A stretch of 64,000 nucleotides of DNA, from NCBI GenBank assembly GCA_027625915.1, contig JANTQA010000008.1, positions 803,001 to 867,000 of the forward strand. Direction: 5' to 3'. This stretch comes from Anaeramoeba flamelloides (taxonomy: Eukaryota > Metamonada > Anaeramoebidae). The notes under the pieces are model-generated. The model saw only the letters and a program-made list of their open reading frames with translations, made no database searches and had not been told where the DNA came from. Every line of letters starts with the position of its first letter. The first letter of the stretch is position 1. Below, piece after piece: positions 10,809 to 22,427 of this stretch. Position numbers and translations under genes: made by a program.

Positions 10809-10984
10809 GGGACTAGTCTATTATTTTTTTTTTTTTTTTTTTGACCAATTTCTAAATAAGGAGACCTTATTTAGAAATATGTTGTATATAAAGATAAACA
10901 AGGTTTTTCAAATCTAAGGAATTGGCAAAAAATATCTCAATCTATATTAAATTTAAGTAAAAAAAATTAATAGAGATTAGTCCC
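10809..10984. mobile_element. Short MITE of the GGGACTAGTC family, TTAA on the left
   Basis: 176 bp. The left flank is TTAA, then GGGACTAGTCTAT. The right end is GATTAGTCCC followed by TGAA, a diverged TTAA. Internal blocks such as CTAAATAAGGA, CTTGAAATATGTT-like and ATTGGCAAAAAA match the ends of the 933-bp relative at 40529-41461, so this is an internally deleted form. Confidence 0.7.
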
Positions 10985-11615
10985 TGAACAAATAAATAGA
11001 GATCACCCAAATTACAACCTATTTCTTTGCAAACTCAATTTAAAAAAGAAAATAAAGGAAAATTATTTCCCATTTATTATTCAAATACCAGTATTTTAAA
11101 TTATTTTGATTCCAAAAATCAATCTAATTGTTAGACTTGGTGTTTGTTGTAAAATGAAGGAAAAAATACGTAATAAAATATTTGAAAGTAATAAAATTCA
11201 CTACTGTTTCCCAATTAAAACTGATTTGACAATTTTTTTTCAGAAAAATAATGTAAATTTTACTTGAGAAAGTTTTAAATGCCCCATTTGGAAATATTCT
11301 TTTTTTTTGTAATTTTTAACAAGACATGCTTGAATCGCTCTTAACAAAACAAAGTTTTAAAAAAGCATTTGCCTAACTTTTCCAAATTTTAAATTTTCTT
11401 TTTTTTCAATAAGATCACAACTAAAAACTCTTTTTTCAAAGAAGATGGAGATTTGTTCTTTTATGACACAAATTGAACCAGTTTTTAGAACGACAACACC
11501 AAGCAAATAAATTTGAAGTCAAATATTGTGAGACTATGTTCTCTTCGAGTTTTGATTGAACTTTTGTGGAACACAATTATTTCAGTTTGTTTTGCAATTT
11601 CAAAATAATTAAAAG
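10985..11615. other. Gene-free stretch with dispersed-repeat words
   Basis: At 10990-11100 words such as AATAAATAGAGA and CCCATTTATTATTCAAATAC recur near 4450 and 16070-16180. No gene or RNA recognised. Confidence 0.4.
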
Positions 11616-12149
11616 CTATATAGCCTTATTTTTTCTCTTTAAATGTTGCCTTTTTGTTTTGTTTTTAATCATCAAAAAAAAAGGATCAAAAATCTTGGTT
11701 GTTTTTTCGTTTGAAGGTTTTGATACAGACCAAAGTTTGTTATTGAAACAATTTTTAAAATTTTTAGACCCTCCCTTTGCCTTGCTTTAAAAAAAAATAA
11801 AAAGGAGTAGATAAAAAAAATAATACAATAAAAAAAAAACAAAATAATTTTACAGGTAAAGCTCTTTTTCGTTCTGTGGATCATACTCACAAGTCTTTGA
11901 TTTATTTTGAGAGATTCTAATATTTGGAACTTTGAGAGATTTCTTGTTTACTTTTTTTCTTTTGGTATTAATCTTTTCACAATTTTGGAATTTATTTGTT
12001 TTTGTTGAATTGTAAAAATTTGCTGTATTTTGGTGTTTTTTTTTTAATTCTTTTCTTTTTGTTCTTTCTTTCTTCGTTGGTTGGTTTTCTTTGTTAGTTT
12101 TGGTTGAATTGATACTACTCTTTTCTTTTATTTTAGAAAAGGAGTTCAT
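11616..12149 (-). CDS. Small basic hypothetical protein, two exons (154 aa)
   Basis: Exon 1 is 12149-11854 and begins MNSFSKIKEKSSINSTKTNK. It would stop just after LYL, but a GTAAAA donor at 11853 and a TTTTTAAAG acceptor ending at 11785 define a 69-nt intron. Exon 2 (11784-11616) continues in frame for 55 codons (LKAKGGSKNFKNCFNN, then KLWSVSKPSNEKTTKIFDPF) to TAG. The two exons total 465 nt. The protein is Lys/Asn/Thr-rich with no recognised domain. It is divergent from the candidate gene at 12325, about 175 bp away. Without transcript support, the single-exon 99-aa version remains possible, or no gene at all. Confidence 0.4.
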
Positions 12150-12324
12150 TTTGTTGGAAGAAAAAAATATGACAAAATTGAAAAGATTTTCAAAAAATTA
12201 AAGGATTAGAAATTTTGTCAATCACACCAATTTAAAATCTGTTTCTTGGAAAAATAATTTTTACAACGAAAAAAATTTTTCATAAAATATTCTTATTTTG
12301 GAATATTTTAAATAGAGTTTTAAA

Positions 12325-12701
12325 ATGGATAGTGCATCAAAAAAGGTTTTTAGACAATTTTCTTCTCAACCGAAAGAATAATTTGAATGATCTCAAAATT
12401 CTTTTTGTTTTTGAGGTTTTTTATCATAAACGACAAGAAGATAATGTTCTCGATCAAACGAATCGAGTATACCAATCTGTGGTATGTTGATAACAAAGCA
12501 ATTTTTCAAATAGTCTCGGGAATAAAAAAAAAAGTTCTTTATATTGGAATAGATACAATAAAAGTCATTAGGCAATTTGAAAAATCAAATTTTTTTTTTA
12601 AACAAATACAAGTTGATCATGGACCAATAATTGAGATTTTTCATAACACTGGTATGGTTATTATTGTGATTATTTTTTTGCTGGATCTGTTGAAAAAATA
12701 A
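12325..12701 (+). CDS. Small hypothetical protein, possible PH-like fold, two exons (94 aa)
   Basis: Proposed join 12325-12345 (MDSASKK) with 12438-12701, across a 92-nt GT-AG intron. Exon 2 reads KIMFSIKRIEYTNLWYVDNK, then AIFQIVSGIKKKVLYIGIDT, IKVIRQFEKSNFFFKQI and QVDHGPIIEIFHNTG. Alternating strands with an early Trp and repeated beta-type segments loosely recall a PH/FERM-F3 module; that is inference from pattern only. The C-terminus is hydrophobic (VIIVIIFLLDLLKK). The join keeps the frame (285 nt). The start and the donor GTTTTT are weak, so the model is tentative. Confidence 0.3.
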
Positions 12702-13158
12702 TTAAATAGACTATTGTTCTTGAAGGCAATTTTTAAAAATAATTCAAGTAGAAATTCCATGACCATCTTTTAAATTAAAAAACAAGTCTCATTTTCAAAC
12801 AAATTTTGCATAATAAATGATCAAATAAATTTTACAATTTGGGTAAATGCAATTTAAAAGGAATAAATTTGGAACTGATTATAATTTTATCAAATTTACA
12901 AAAGAACCTTTCTGTTATAATTGTTTGATCACTCAATATGTTTATACTGCAACTAAAAGTACCAAACAGAAAAATAGTGAGAATAATTTTAATCTATCTC
13001 TTTGAGATTTTCTTTGTTAAAAATATTATAAAAAATGGAAAATAGAAGTGAAAAGAATGACTTAATCTTAATAAAATCACAGAAATTGTTATATTGGAAA
13101 TTTTGTCTCTTGTTCTTTGAAAACATTTGGTTGGTATAAGAAAAATAAGTAAAAGTTA
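12702..13158. other. Gene-free stretch
   Basis: No coding signal, RNA gene or element end recognised. Confidence 0.4.
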
Positions 13159-13643
13159 CTGATCAAAATTATTCGTGCACAACCACTATAATCCCTGTTT
13201 CTAAATAGAATCCGTGCTTTTTTTTTCTTATTTTTCCAAGGCAACTTCCAACCGACTAACCAATAGTATACCTAAGTTCAAATCAATTTTGAAAGTAAAA
13301 CACTTGATATTTTCAGTAAAATTTATTTTATTAATTCATTTAGTTGCAAAATTTTTGTAATTTTCTCAATTATTTTTTTTTGAAATTTTTTGTTTTTTGG
13401 ATGATAAAAATTTTCTTAAAAATTTATCTATTTTTTGAGATAAATTTTGCAATTTGATGCTTTCCTTTTTAGAATTTTTTTTGAAATAACAGAACTTAGA
13501 GAAACCAATACCATATTTTATCACTGCTTATTGTTGTTTTTTTTTTGAACGGTTGATGTTTTGGTCTTCTATAACAAAAAATACGCTTTTTTATTTGGAT
13601 GCACAGATTAAACTTTTTGTCACGCATTATTTAAATACCCGTA
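13159..13643. mobile_element. Tc1/mariner-like non-autonomous element, uninterrupted copy
   Basis: The left end, preceded by TA, reads CTGATCAAAATTATTCGTGC then ACAACCACTATAATCCCTG. The right end, reverse-complemented, is near CTACGGGTATTTAAATAATG then CGTGAC. It is colinear with 9820-10623 minus the LINE, including CCAATAGTATACCTAAGTTC and GTCTTCTATAACAAAAAATA. No ORF. Confidence 0.7.
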
Positions 13644-14318
13644 GTCAAAATTTTTTACACATTTAATTTTACAAGATTAGAAATTGTATAATACTCAAAT
13701 AAAAAATAATGTGGTTTTTTCAACTGTTAGTAACTAAATAAAGAGAATAAAATACTAATTCAGCTAAAAAAATTTTTGAATTAAGCAGGATAAATATTCT
13801 AAAAATTTAAATTTTATATAAATATGAGTTAGTGACTCCGATTTTTTACACAATATTAATGACAAACTTTTCATTCAATTTTCCTGAAAAGAAGAAAGAA
13901 AATAGAATTTAAAATAAAATTAAAGAGTCTCACTTCTTCAAGAAAATAGAAAGTTACGAGAAGAAGATTAACAGAATAAAATATTTGAAAGTTTGATTTT
14001 GATGCCTGCGATAATTGTCAGAAAGTAGACTGAAAATTTTCTACAATTTATTTTTCGACAAATGAAAAACAATAAGTAAAGATAGTATTGGGTTATCTAA
14101 GTTCTATTATTTCAAAAGGATATTCTTAAACTCAAAGATCAAATTTGAAATTATCTTAAAAATAGAGTAAATTTTTGAGTAAATGTTTATACTTAATATA
14201 AAATTAACAATTTGAGAAAAATAGTGAGATAATTAACAAATAATTTCTTCACAATTTCAATTCACAATTTAAAATTCACTTTAAATACCGAGATGTTTAA
14301 ATTAAAAAATAGATTTTG

Positions 14319-14359
<41 letters not shown>

Positions 14360-14926
14360 TGAACTGGGTTTTTTTGGAAAGAGAGAGAAAACGGGCGTTT
14401 ATTACCCCGGGTGTGTATTTTTTGGTCACAATAATAAATTCTAAAACATGTCCTGAAAATTTCATCTCTCTTTATTTAATTTTTCTTTTTTGTATACATC
14501 ACATGAATTTAAAATCTCTTAACGAAAGGAATCTTGTATAATTGGAAAAAAGGGACACTGATATTTAAATAAACACCATTTTAAAATCATTGGTATCTTT
14601 AAAATCCAATTTTAGATATAAATATGTTAATAAATTGAAGTTATCTATTATTTATAAAAAAAATTACTATTTTAATATTCAGTTATATAGTTAGGAATAT
14701 TTATTTTTGGTCTTTAAATAAAAAAAAAGTAAATAAAAATAAAAAAAAATTGTTCACTTTATTCTGAAGTTTTGATTAGAAAACAGGATAATTTTTTAAC
14801 TACATTTCTTTTTGTTACCGAATGATGTGTTCCTAGAAATAAATTGAATCATAATCAAGAATTGATTGATGGTTGTTTATGATATTGTATCTTTAAAAAA
14901 AATTTTTCAATAATTTGGTTTACATT
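13644..14926. other. Gene-free; element fragment, (AT)n and a GC-rich patch
   Basis: 14030-14180 is an inverted fragment of the Tc1-like family (GTTCTATTATTTCAAAAGGA and neighbouring words). 14321-14358 is an (AT)n tract. 14375-14425 holds an isolated GC-richer patch (AACGGGCGTTTATTACCCCG). No gene. Confidence 0.5.
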
Positions 14927-15116
14927 CAGTTCCACTTTTAGGTCACAAACCTGTAACGAAATTTAAGGCCCAAAAAAATCTCAAATTAAGGTACAAAATT
15001 TTTAATTATAATTTTTACAATTTATTTTACTAGAATCGGAATTTCGTGCCTTAATTTGAGAATTTTTATTGTGCCTTGAATTATTGCTACAAGTTTGTGC
15101 CTTATCAGCGGAACTG
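14927..15116. mobile_element. 190-bp hairpin MITE with CAGTTCC ends
   Basis: Left CAGTTCCACTTTTAGGTCAC then AAACCTGTAACGAAATTTAA. Right, reverse-complemented, CAGTTCCGCTGATAAGGCAC then AAACTTGTAGCAATAATTCA. Both arms go on to TCTCAAATTAAGG(C/T)AC. The arms are about 80 bp each, so the whole element can fold back. No second full copy was seen in the window. Confidence 0.75.
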
Positions 15117-16988
15117 GCTGTAATAAAGATATTCTAATAAATTTGGCACTCTTTATTTTTTTTTTTGAAAACAGCTTATATCTTTCTTTTAATGTATATA
15201 TATATATATATTTTATTTTTAGTCAAATTTTGCTTTCTCTAAAATTTAAATTCAAGAAATGGGTCAAATTAATGCTAAATATTTTTTTTTAATTTTTTTA
15301 CAAAATTTTGAACTGAAGAGTACCAATATATTTTTCGATGAATTTTCCCTTATTTCAATACCATTGGGTATTGTGATGTTCATGCTTTTTTAAAAAAAAA
15401 TTCAAACAAAGTTAAATTTTGAATAACAAATATTCCAACAGATTCAAATTTATTTGAAATTCAATTAAATTTTCGAGGGGTTTGTTAGATTCATTTGAAT
15501 GTTCAAAAATATATGTAATATACTGTTACTTACAAACCTTTTTGAAGGGTTTGAATTTCTCTTAAGAATTTAAATACTTTCATTAATATTTTTTATAATA
15601 AGGAAAGAAGAAATTGTAAGTTTTTTCATTCATTAAAACGATCACCTTTTCGTTTGCCTAAAATTTTACAGATGTTTTTTATAGAATTATTTTTATTATA
15701 CTGTTACTAGTTTAATATAGAAGATGTAAAATAAAATTACAAATCATTAGAGCTTTATCTTTTTTTGAAAAAATCGAAAAAAAAAATAGAAAAATTCTCT
15801 CTACCTGTTAAATCAAAACCTTCATTTTAAGAATGGAATTATATCACACTCTCAGCAAAAAAAAAAAACAAAGTAATATTTGAAAAATAAAGAGTTTAAA
15901 ATTTTAATGGATTATTATTGCCAATTTATCAAATTTTGAAATATTTAAGATAAATCTAATCTGATTATATTTTTTTCAATTTTAAAAACAGACTTTCATC
16001 TTGAATTCAAAGCTAGCACAGGAACACAACATATGTTCAATTGAAAAAAATTCCCAGCTAAATAAATAGAGAAAGACAAATCACAATCGATTTCTTTGAA
16101 AAATATGTTTAAAAATGAAATGAAAATGGAAAATGAAGTGAAAATTCATTCCCTTTTATTCTTCAATTTGTAATCTAAAATTATTTTTCTTTGAGTAATA
16201 TTTATTATTCATGTACCTTTCAGAATAAACAATGTGTGAGTTTATACAAGCTACACAAATCATAATCTTTGACATGAAATTAATTCGAGAAATCCAAATA
16301 GAAAAAGAAAAATCAATTATATTTTTTCTCAAATATTAGTCTACCAGATTGAAATTTTTTTACATACCTCTAATCCTTAATTTCTTCAAATTAGATCCAC
16401 TATTTTGGTATTCTCAATGATTTGCTTTTTTAGAGTTCTTCACATTTTTACCAAATTATTGGTTTTGGTAGCATTTCGAAGAAGCACTTTAGCATGACAA
16501 ATTAACTGTATTATTTTGATTACTTCTTTTTCATTTTCAGAAAATATTACAATAATTCTTGTTCGTTATTTAATAGGGGCAAGATACTAAATATACGACC
16601 AATTTTTTTGATACAAAGAAGAACTTGATTAAAATAAAATTGTTTGCAAATTCTTAAAATTAACGAAAAATTTAATAAGAAACAGAGTGGTTCCAGCAAA
16701 CCAAAACCAATCATAATCCTCAAAAAGTGAAAATAATTCACCAAGAATAATTCAAATAATTTGTAATTTTTGCAAGAGAAATAATTGAGATCACACCAAA
16801 AGATGCTGTGGTGAATATTTAGAACAAGTACTAATTTTTTCAGAATTACATAAAAAGACATTCATTTTTTTAATTTCTTTTTATTTTTACATTTTAGGCT
16901 AACAATTTAGCTTCAATAACCCGATTTCTTTTTTTCGAATCATTTTAGGATTTTAATAAATTTGTAATTCTACTCCCATTCATAACCA
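15117..16988. other. Gene-free stretch upstream of the ArfGAP gene
   Basis: Contains a dispersed-repeat block at 16060-16200 shared with 4370-4500 and 10990-11100. A 104-aa frame on the minus strand at 16547-16861 has no recognisable domain. The other strand there has a short Cys-containing stretch (ICNFCKRNN) with stops, perhaps decayed coding DNA. Confidence 0.4.
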
Positions 16989-19900
16989 ATGTCTTTTGCA
17001 AAAAAAAAACTTGAAGAAAAGCACACCAAAATACTCCGATCACTTGTTCGACAAAAAGAGAATAATAGGTGTTGTATTTGTAATGAAAGAGGTAATTCTT
17101 CAATTCTAATTCTTCTTTTATTTCTTTTTAAGCAATGACACTTTTACCTTTATTAATTTTCGATTAATCTTGTTTTTAAACTTTTTTTTTTTTTTTTTCT
17201 CTCTCTCTATCTCGATCTTTGGTTGATTTTAATTCCTTATTATTTTAAATTTTTGGCTATGCGATAAAATAGGTCCAAATTATGTTTGTTTAAATTTTAA
17301 CACCTTTGTTTGTACAGTATGTTCTGGTATTCAGTATGATTTTTTTTTTTTTTTTTTTTTATTATTCCCAAATCTGAGCATCCCCGCCAAATTACCAACA
17401 ATTTTTTTTTTCTTTTTTCTTTTGATTTCTTTTCTTTTTTTTCGACAAAACTCACAACAAAAAAAAAAAATAAATAAACAGTCGATCTTTTAACCATAGA
17501 GTCAAAAGTATTACTGTTGCTTCGTTTTCAAAAAATGAAATTGCTGCCTTACAAGAGGGCGGAAACGATGTTGATAAGGAAACGTATATGGCTAAATTCA
17601 ATTCCTCAAGAAATAAATTACCAAAACCAGGCGAAAATAAGCAAATTACTCAATTTATTGAGATGAAATATGTTCAAAAAAAGTTTGTTATTTTTTTTTT
17701 ATTTTTTTTTTCTCCTGTTAAAAATTTTTTTATTTTTTTGCTTTTTTTTTATTTATTTTTTTTTCTAACTTTTTATCCGAAGAAACGAAGCGTTAAATTT
17801 TTATTTTTTTTTTAATTCGTTTGTGAACTGTAAAATCATTTTACAGAAAAAGAATTATTTTTACACAAAAAAATACTCTTTCATAAAAAATTTTTAAAGA
17901 ATTAACTCTTGTCGCGAGATTTTAAAATCATTACCCAACGATTAGAGTAATTTTAACAACAAATTTTCTTTTCTTTTTATCTGTAAAGAAACACCAATTA
18001 AAAAACCAAAAAAACTAACAAAATATCAGACATTTCAAGATTCTTTTAACCGAGACTTTAAAATATTTCATATCTTTTTTTACAAAATGAAAATTTCTTG
18101 ATTATTAAAATGAATACTTCAAAAGTACAGCCATTTCCAAAAAGTGGATACTTTTCTATGTTAAAAAAATGAAAACTTTTTGAAACTTTTCTATTTTAAT
18201 AAAGTGAAACTTTTTCAAAATTAAGACTTTTTGAAAGTTTTCTGTTTTAAAAAAAGTGATTACTCAACCTTTGAATGTGGTGTGGGGGGGTGTAGTCTAA
18301 AGAAAAGCACTTTTTTAAAAAAAAAAGTACTCACTTTATTGCAACAGAAAACTTTCAAAAAAGTTTTATTTGGAACAAACACATAAAAAAAAAAAAAAAA
18401 AAAAGTAAAGTACCCACTTTTTGGAAATGGCTGTACTTTTGAAGTATTCATTTTAATAATCAAGAAATTTTCACTTTTTTAAAATAGAAAACGTGATAAA
18501 AAGTTTTATAAAAAGCCCTCACATTTTTAAAATGGATGTATGTCTTTCAATTTCAATTTTATTTTAGGAATAAAGAAGTCCGATTTATGAAATTTAAAAA
18601 GTCGTATTAGAAAAATTTATTCCCCATTTATTATAAAAATACCAGTAGATCTATTTTAAAAAAAGTAAGTTACACACGTTTGCAAAAGAGTTGCTCAAAC
18701 TGTTTGTTTATATCTTTTAAACAGTTGGAGCAACAGTTTTTAAAATTTAAAGTTCCCACTTTTTAAAATAGATGTAAAAGAACTTCAAATATTATAATTT
18801 TTTTTTTTCTGTATTCTACAATGTAAATGTTTTAGTTGTGTGCAATTCCTAATTTTTAAAAGAATTGCAATTCTATTAAACAAACTGAGCTTATGAAAGA
18901 AATGAAAACAAACTGATAGTTTATTTGAAATATAACAGTATTTTATACTTTTAATTTTTCAAATACCAAGATCAATTTGTTTTCACAATACAATACATTT
19001 GTCCTAGCTAACTCTCTTCAATCAATAAAAGCGGGTAAAGTTCTAATTTGCTTTGGGTTATAAGAAATAAACTACAAAAAAAATATTACATTCTTTTACA
19101 AGCATCAAAGTCATTTATAATTTGATCATTTAAATGATCAAGCTGTTTTTAAAAAAATGAGCAACTTTTTACAATTTATTTCAAGTTTTCTATTTTCTAA
19201 AAGTGAAAATTTCTTGATTATTAAAATGAATACTTCAAAAGTACAGCCATTTCCAAAAAGTAGGTACTTTACTTTGTTAAAAAAGTGAGAACTTTTTAAG
19301 AATTAAAACTTTTTGAAACTTTTCTATTTTAATAAAGTGATAACTTTTTCAAAATTAAGACTTTTTGAAAGTTTTCTGATTAAAAAAAGAGATTACTCAC
19401 CCTTTAAATGTGAGGTAGGCGTTGAAGTGGGAAGAAAAGCTCTTTTAAAAATTTTGAGTTCTAAATTTTTTTACACTTTTGTTTTCTGAAAAGTTTTCAT
19501 TAAAAAAAATTCCTCACTTTTTTAAAACTTAATTTTTTAAAAAAGTTTTACTTCTCACAATCTAAAAAAAAAATACACGCTTTTTTAAAATATCTGTAAC
19601 ACAAAAAGTTGTTTTTAATACTGATCAAAAAATAATTCCAATTAAAATTTACCAACTGCATCATTGAGACTTTAAAAAAACTTTTTTAATCACAGTTTTT
19701 CCAAATGTTTATTACACTTTTTTTTTTTTTATTCTTCGTATTTTAATAAAACTGAATTTCTATTTCCTAAAATATTTTCCTATTTTATTATTTCCTGTTT
19801 AACAAATATTAAAATTATTCTTTTTTTTCTTCTAATTTTTTTTTCTTATTTGGTTTATTAATTTTTAGATGGTATAAAAAAAGATCAAAATCTAAAACAA

Positions 19901-21087
19901 GCACAAAAAAAAAAAGTGAAAAAAATGTAACTGGTCAATTTAAATCTTTATCTTTAAAAAAACCACCAAAAACAACTTCACCAAAACAAACTAAAAAAGA
20001 GGAGCAACCACAAATTGAACAACAACAAGTCCAACAACAACAAGTTCAACAACAACAAGTTCAACAGCAACAAGTCCAACAACAACAACAAAATAATAAT
20101 AATGATCCTTTTGGATTAACAAGTACCTTTAGCAATACAAATCAAAATCAGGGAGGGCAACAAAATCAACAACAAAATCAGCAACAAAATCAGCAACAAA
20201 ATCAGCAACAAAATCAACAACAAAATCAACAACAAAACCAACAACAAAATCAACAAACAAATCTCGAAGATATTTTTGGGTTCAGCTCGTTCAGTTCAAA
20301 TCAAACACAAAATAATACTCAACAACAACAACCACAATCAAATTCAAAATTTGATGCTTTGAAAGATCTTGTTTCAGAAAATAATTATCAAAATAATAGT
20401 ACACTTAATAATGTATTTAACAAATTCCAAAGTTTTACAGGACAGAGAGGTGGTGGAAGAGGGCAAAATAACCAAGGAGGACAATTCAACCAAGGAGGAC
20501 AATTTAATCAAGGAGGGCAATATGGACAAAATAACCAAGGAGGGCAATACAACCAAGGCGGACAATACAACCAAGGAGGACAATACAACCAGGGAGGTCA
20601 ATATGGACAAAACAACCAATATGGCCAATACAACCAAGGAGGGCAATACGGGCAAGGAGGGCAATATGGACAAAACAACCAATATGGACAAAACAACCAA
20701 TATGGACAAAACAACCAATATGGGCAATACAACCAAGGTGGTCAATATGGACAAAATAGGCAATACAACCAGGGAGGACAATACAACCAAGGTGGGCAAT
20801 ATGGGCAAAATAACCAAGGTGGCCAATTTAATCAAGGAGGTCAATATAGACAAAACAACCAGGGAGGGCAATATGGACAAAATAACCAATATAATCAAGG
20901 AGGCCAAAATCAACAATATGGCCAAAATAATCAAGGAGGACAATTCAATCAAGGAGGACAAAATAATCAAGGAGGTCAAAATAATCAAACAAAAAACCCA
21001 TTCCAAAAAAATACCGGAGGAGGAAATACTGGAGGAGGAAATCCTTTTAAAAATCTTGTTGTCGATAACTTTGGATCATTAATTTAA
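16989..21087 (+). CDS. AGFG-type ArfGAP with Gln/Asn/Gly repeats, four exons (527 aa)
   Basis: Exons 16989-17091, 17273-17333, 17482-17682 and 19869-21087 sum to 1584 nt in frame. ArfGAPs stimulate GTP hydrolysis on Arf GTPases at membranes; AGFG proteins also act in endocytic sorting. The zinc finger is C28-x2-C31-x16-C48-x2-C51, followed by SGIHR with the arginine finger at R56. NERGPNYVCLNFNTFVC, HRVKSITVASFSKNEIAALQ and FIEMKYVQKKWYKKR match AGFG (RGPTYV, HRVKSI...EIeFLQ, FLQEKYEKKRWY) better than other ArfGAPs. The C-terminus has QVQQQ and QQNQ runs, FG-like spots (DPFGLTSTF, DIFGFSSFSS), then about 180 residues of (GGQ)YNQ/YGQNNQ repeats. Intron 3 is 2186 nt and carries fold-back elements; the others are 181 and 148 nt. 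The 20359 ATG is internal. Confidence 0.9.
18088..18474. mobile_element. Fold-back element in ArfGAP intron 3, complete copy
   Basis: The inverted arms begin GAAAATTTCTTGATTATTAA, then AATGAATACTTCAAAAGTAC and AGCCATTTCCAAAAAGTG. The right arm is their reverse complement ending at 18474. The centre has a G-run (GGTGTGGGGGGGTGTAG). No ORF. It lies between exons 3 and 4 and must be removed by splicing. Confidence 0.8.
18630..18780. repeat. Short hairpin repeat in ArfGAP intron 3
   Basis: Arms ATCTATTTTAAAAAAAGTAA ... GTTGCTCAAACTGTTT and AAACAGTTGGAGCAAC ... CCCACTTTTTAAAATAGAT pair imperfectly around a short AT loop. Confidence 0.55.
19201..19450. mobile_element. Fold-back element in ArfGAP intron 3, left-half copy
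   Basis: It repeats the left arm and centre of 18088-18474 (GAAAATTTCTTGATTATTAA, AATACTTCAAAAGTACAGCC, GATTACTCACCCTTTAAATG) but lacks the matching right arm. A further piece occurs at 61611-61707. Confidence 0.75.
20455..21000 (+). repeat. Coding tandem repeat (GGQYNQ / YGQNNQ)
   Basis: Short units of 18 nt and their variants, read as GGQYNQ, YGQNNQ and GGQFNQ, fill most of the last ArfGAP exon. Both off-frames and the antisense frame stay open because the unit lacks stops. The coding frame is the one continuous with the ArfGAP domain. Confidence 0.9.
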
Positions 21088-21439
21088 TAAAATTGTTAAA
21101 TTTTTTTTTATTATTATTTTACTTACTTCTTTTTCTTTCTTTTAACTGAATAATTATTAGAATTTAATCTTTTCTCTTCAAAAAAAACCTAAATTACTAA
21201 TATATTTCACTCAATAATAATATTTTATTTCTCATATTATTTAAATTCTTTAAATAAATTAATTCTGATCTTTTTTAATCATAAGAATTATTTTTTTAAA
21301 ATTAATTCAAAATTTTTTATAAAATTTCAAAATAAAGGATTACCCCATTTACAAAACAACCAATAAAATCCTAATATTATCAATTTTTTTTTTTTAACAA
21401 TTTTTGTTTTCACTTCAAGATCATGAAAAAATTTTTACA

Positions 21440-22370
21440 AAAAAAAATTAAATATTTGCTAATTTTTCACTTTTAGAGAACTTCAATTATTATAAATACT
21501 ATTGGTGAATAAAAGATCTTTGATCAAAAAATATTTTTGAAACCTTATTTCACAATTTAAGTTGGAAAATCCAATTTTCCAGGTTCTATTAATATTTTTT
21601 TTTAAATTTAATAGTGAAAAATTTGAAAAATTTTTTCTTCAGAGCTAAGATGATATTTTATAAATTTTAAAAGCATGTTAAATTTGATGAATATCTTTCA
21701 AATGGGGAATCAATTATTAGGACTATGAAAGAATTATTTTTTCTTTTAAATTGAAAAAAATATTTTTTTTTTGATTTTTTGTTAGGTTTTCTTGAGTTTT
21801 CTGTTTATTTGGAAAATCGATAGATTTTCGTTAGGTTTTTTTTACTTTTTGAAATGAACAGAAAATTTTAATATATTTTCGGTTTATTTCAAAAAGTAAA
21901 AAAAAACCTCGAACACTTAACAAATAAAACAGAAAACCTCAAGAAAATCTCCGTTGGATACATGGCAGACAGTTTCTTTAGTTTTCCAGAATTCAAAAGA
22001 ATTGAGTAAAACCAAACTGATTTTACGGTATTACTTTAAAATCTCGAAAACCTAGGACATGAAATAATTATCATCAGTTATTTTTTTCCACATTTGAGTT
22101 TTTTTTTTTGATGAGTAGAGACTTTCAAAACTATTAGTTATAATATATTCAAAAATAATCTCAAAGTTGAATTTGGAGAAAATTCATTGTCGCATCAATT
22201 TCAAAAATTTTACCCCAAAATAGACCTTTTTTTCTAGACTAGAGACTTTTTAAAACTCGAAGTACTATTTACAACAATAAAATAGTTTCAAGATTGTTAA
22301 GAAGTGGAATATTGATTATATTTTGAATAAACCCAATTAACAATTATGAATTGAAAATTAAAGTTGTAGT
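21440..22370 (+). repeat. Large dispersed repeat R1, copy 1
   Basis: It aligns block by block with the reverse complement of 27810-29525: CACTATTGGT(G/T)AATAAAA, AAAATCCAATTTTCCAGG, the GTTTTCTTGAGTTTTCTG hairpin at 21775-22080, the AACTATTAGTTAT block, and TTATATTTTGAATAAA at the end. It contains no ORF of note. Its type is unknown; it may be a composite of TIR elements. Confidence 0.7.
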
Positions 22371-22427
22371 TTTGCCTAACTGTGATTTTTCATTTTAATT
22401 TTTATCATACTAGTGATGTATAAATAT

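Noticed and set aside
16547-16861. 104-aa minus frame
   Set aside because: Leu/Phe/Ile-rich composition expected for chance frames here; no domain. The opposite strand has a short Cys-rich hint but is broken.
20455-21000. Regular short repeats resembling a CRISPR array
   Set aside because: The units are contiguous coding repeats without unique spacers.
20369-21082. Two further long frames (237 aa plus, 210 aa antisense) over the ArfGAP tail
   Set aside because: The repeat unit lacks stops in these frames; the QNNQGG frame continues the ArfGAP domain across a splice junction.
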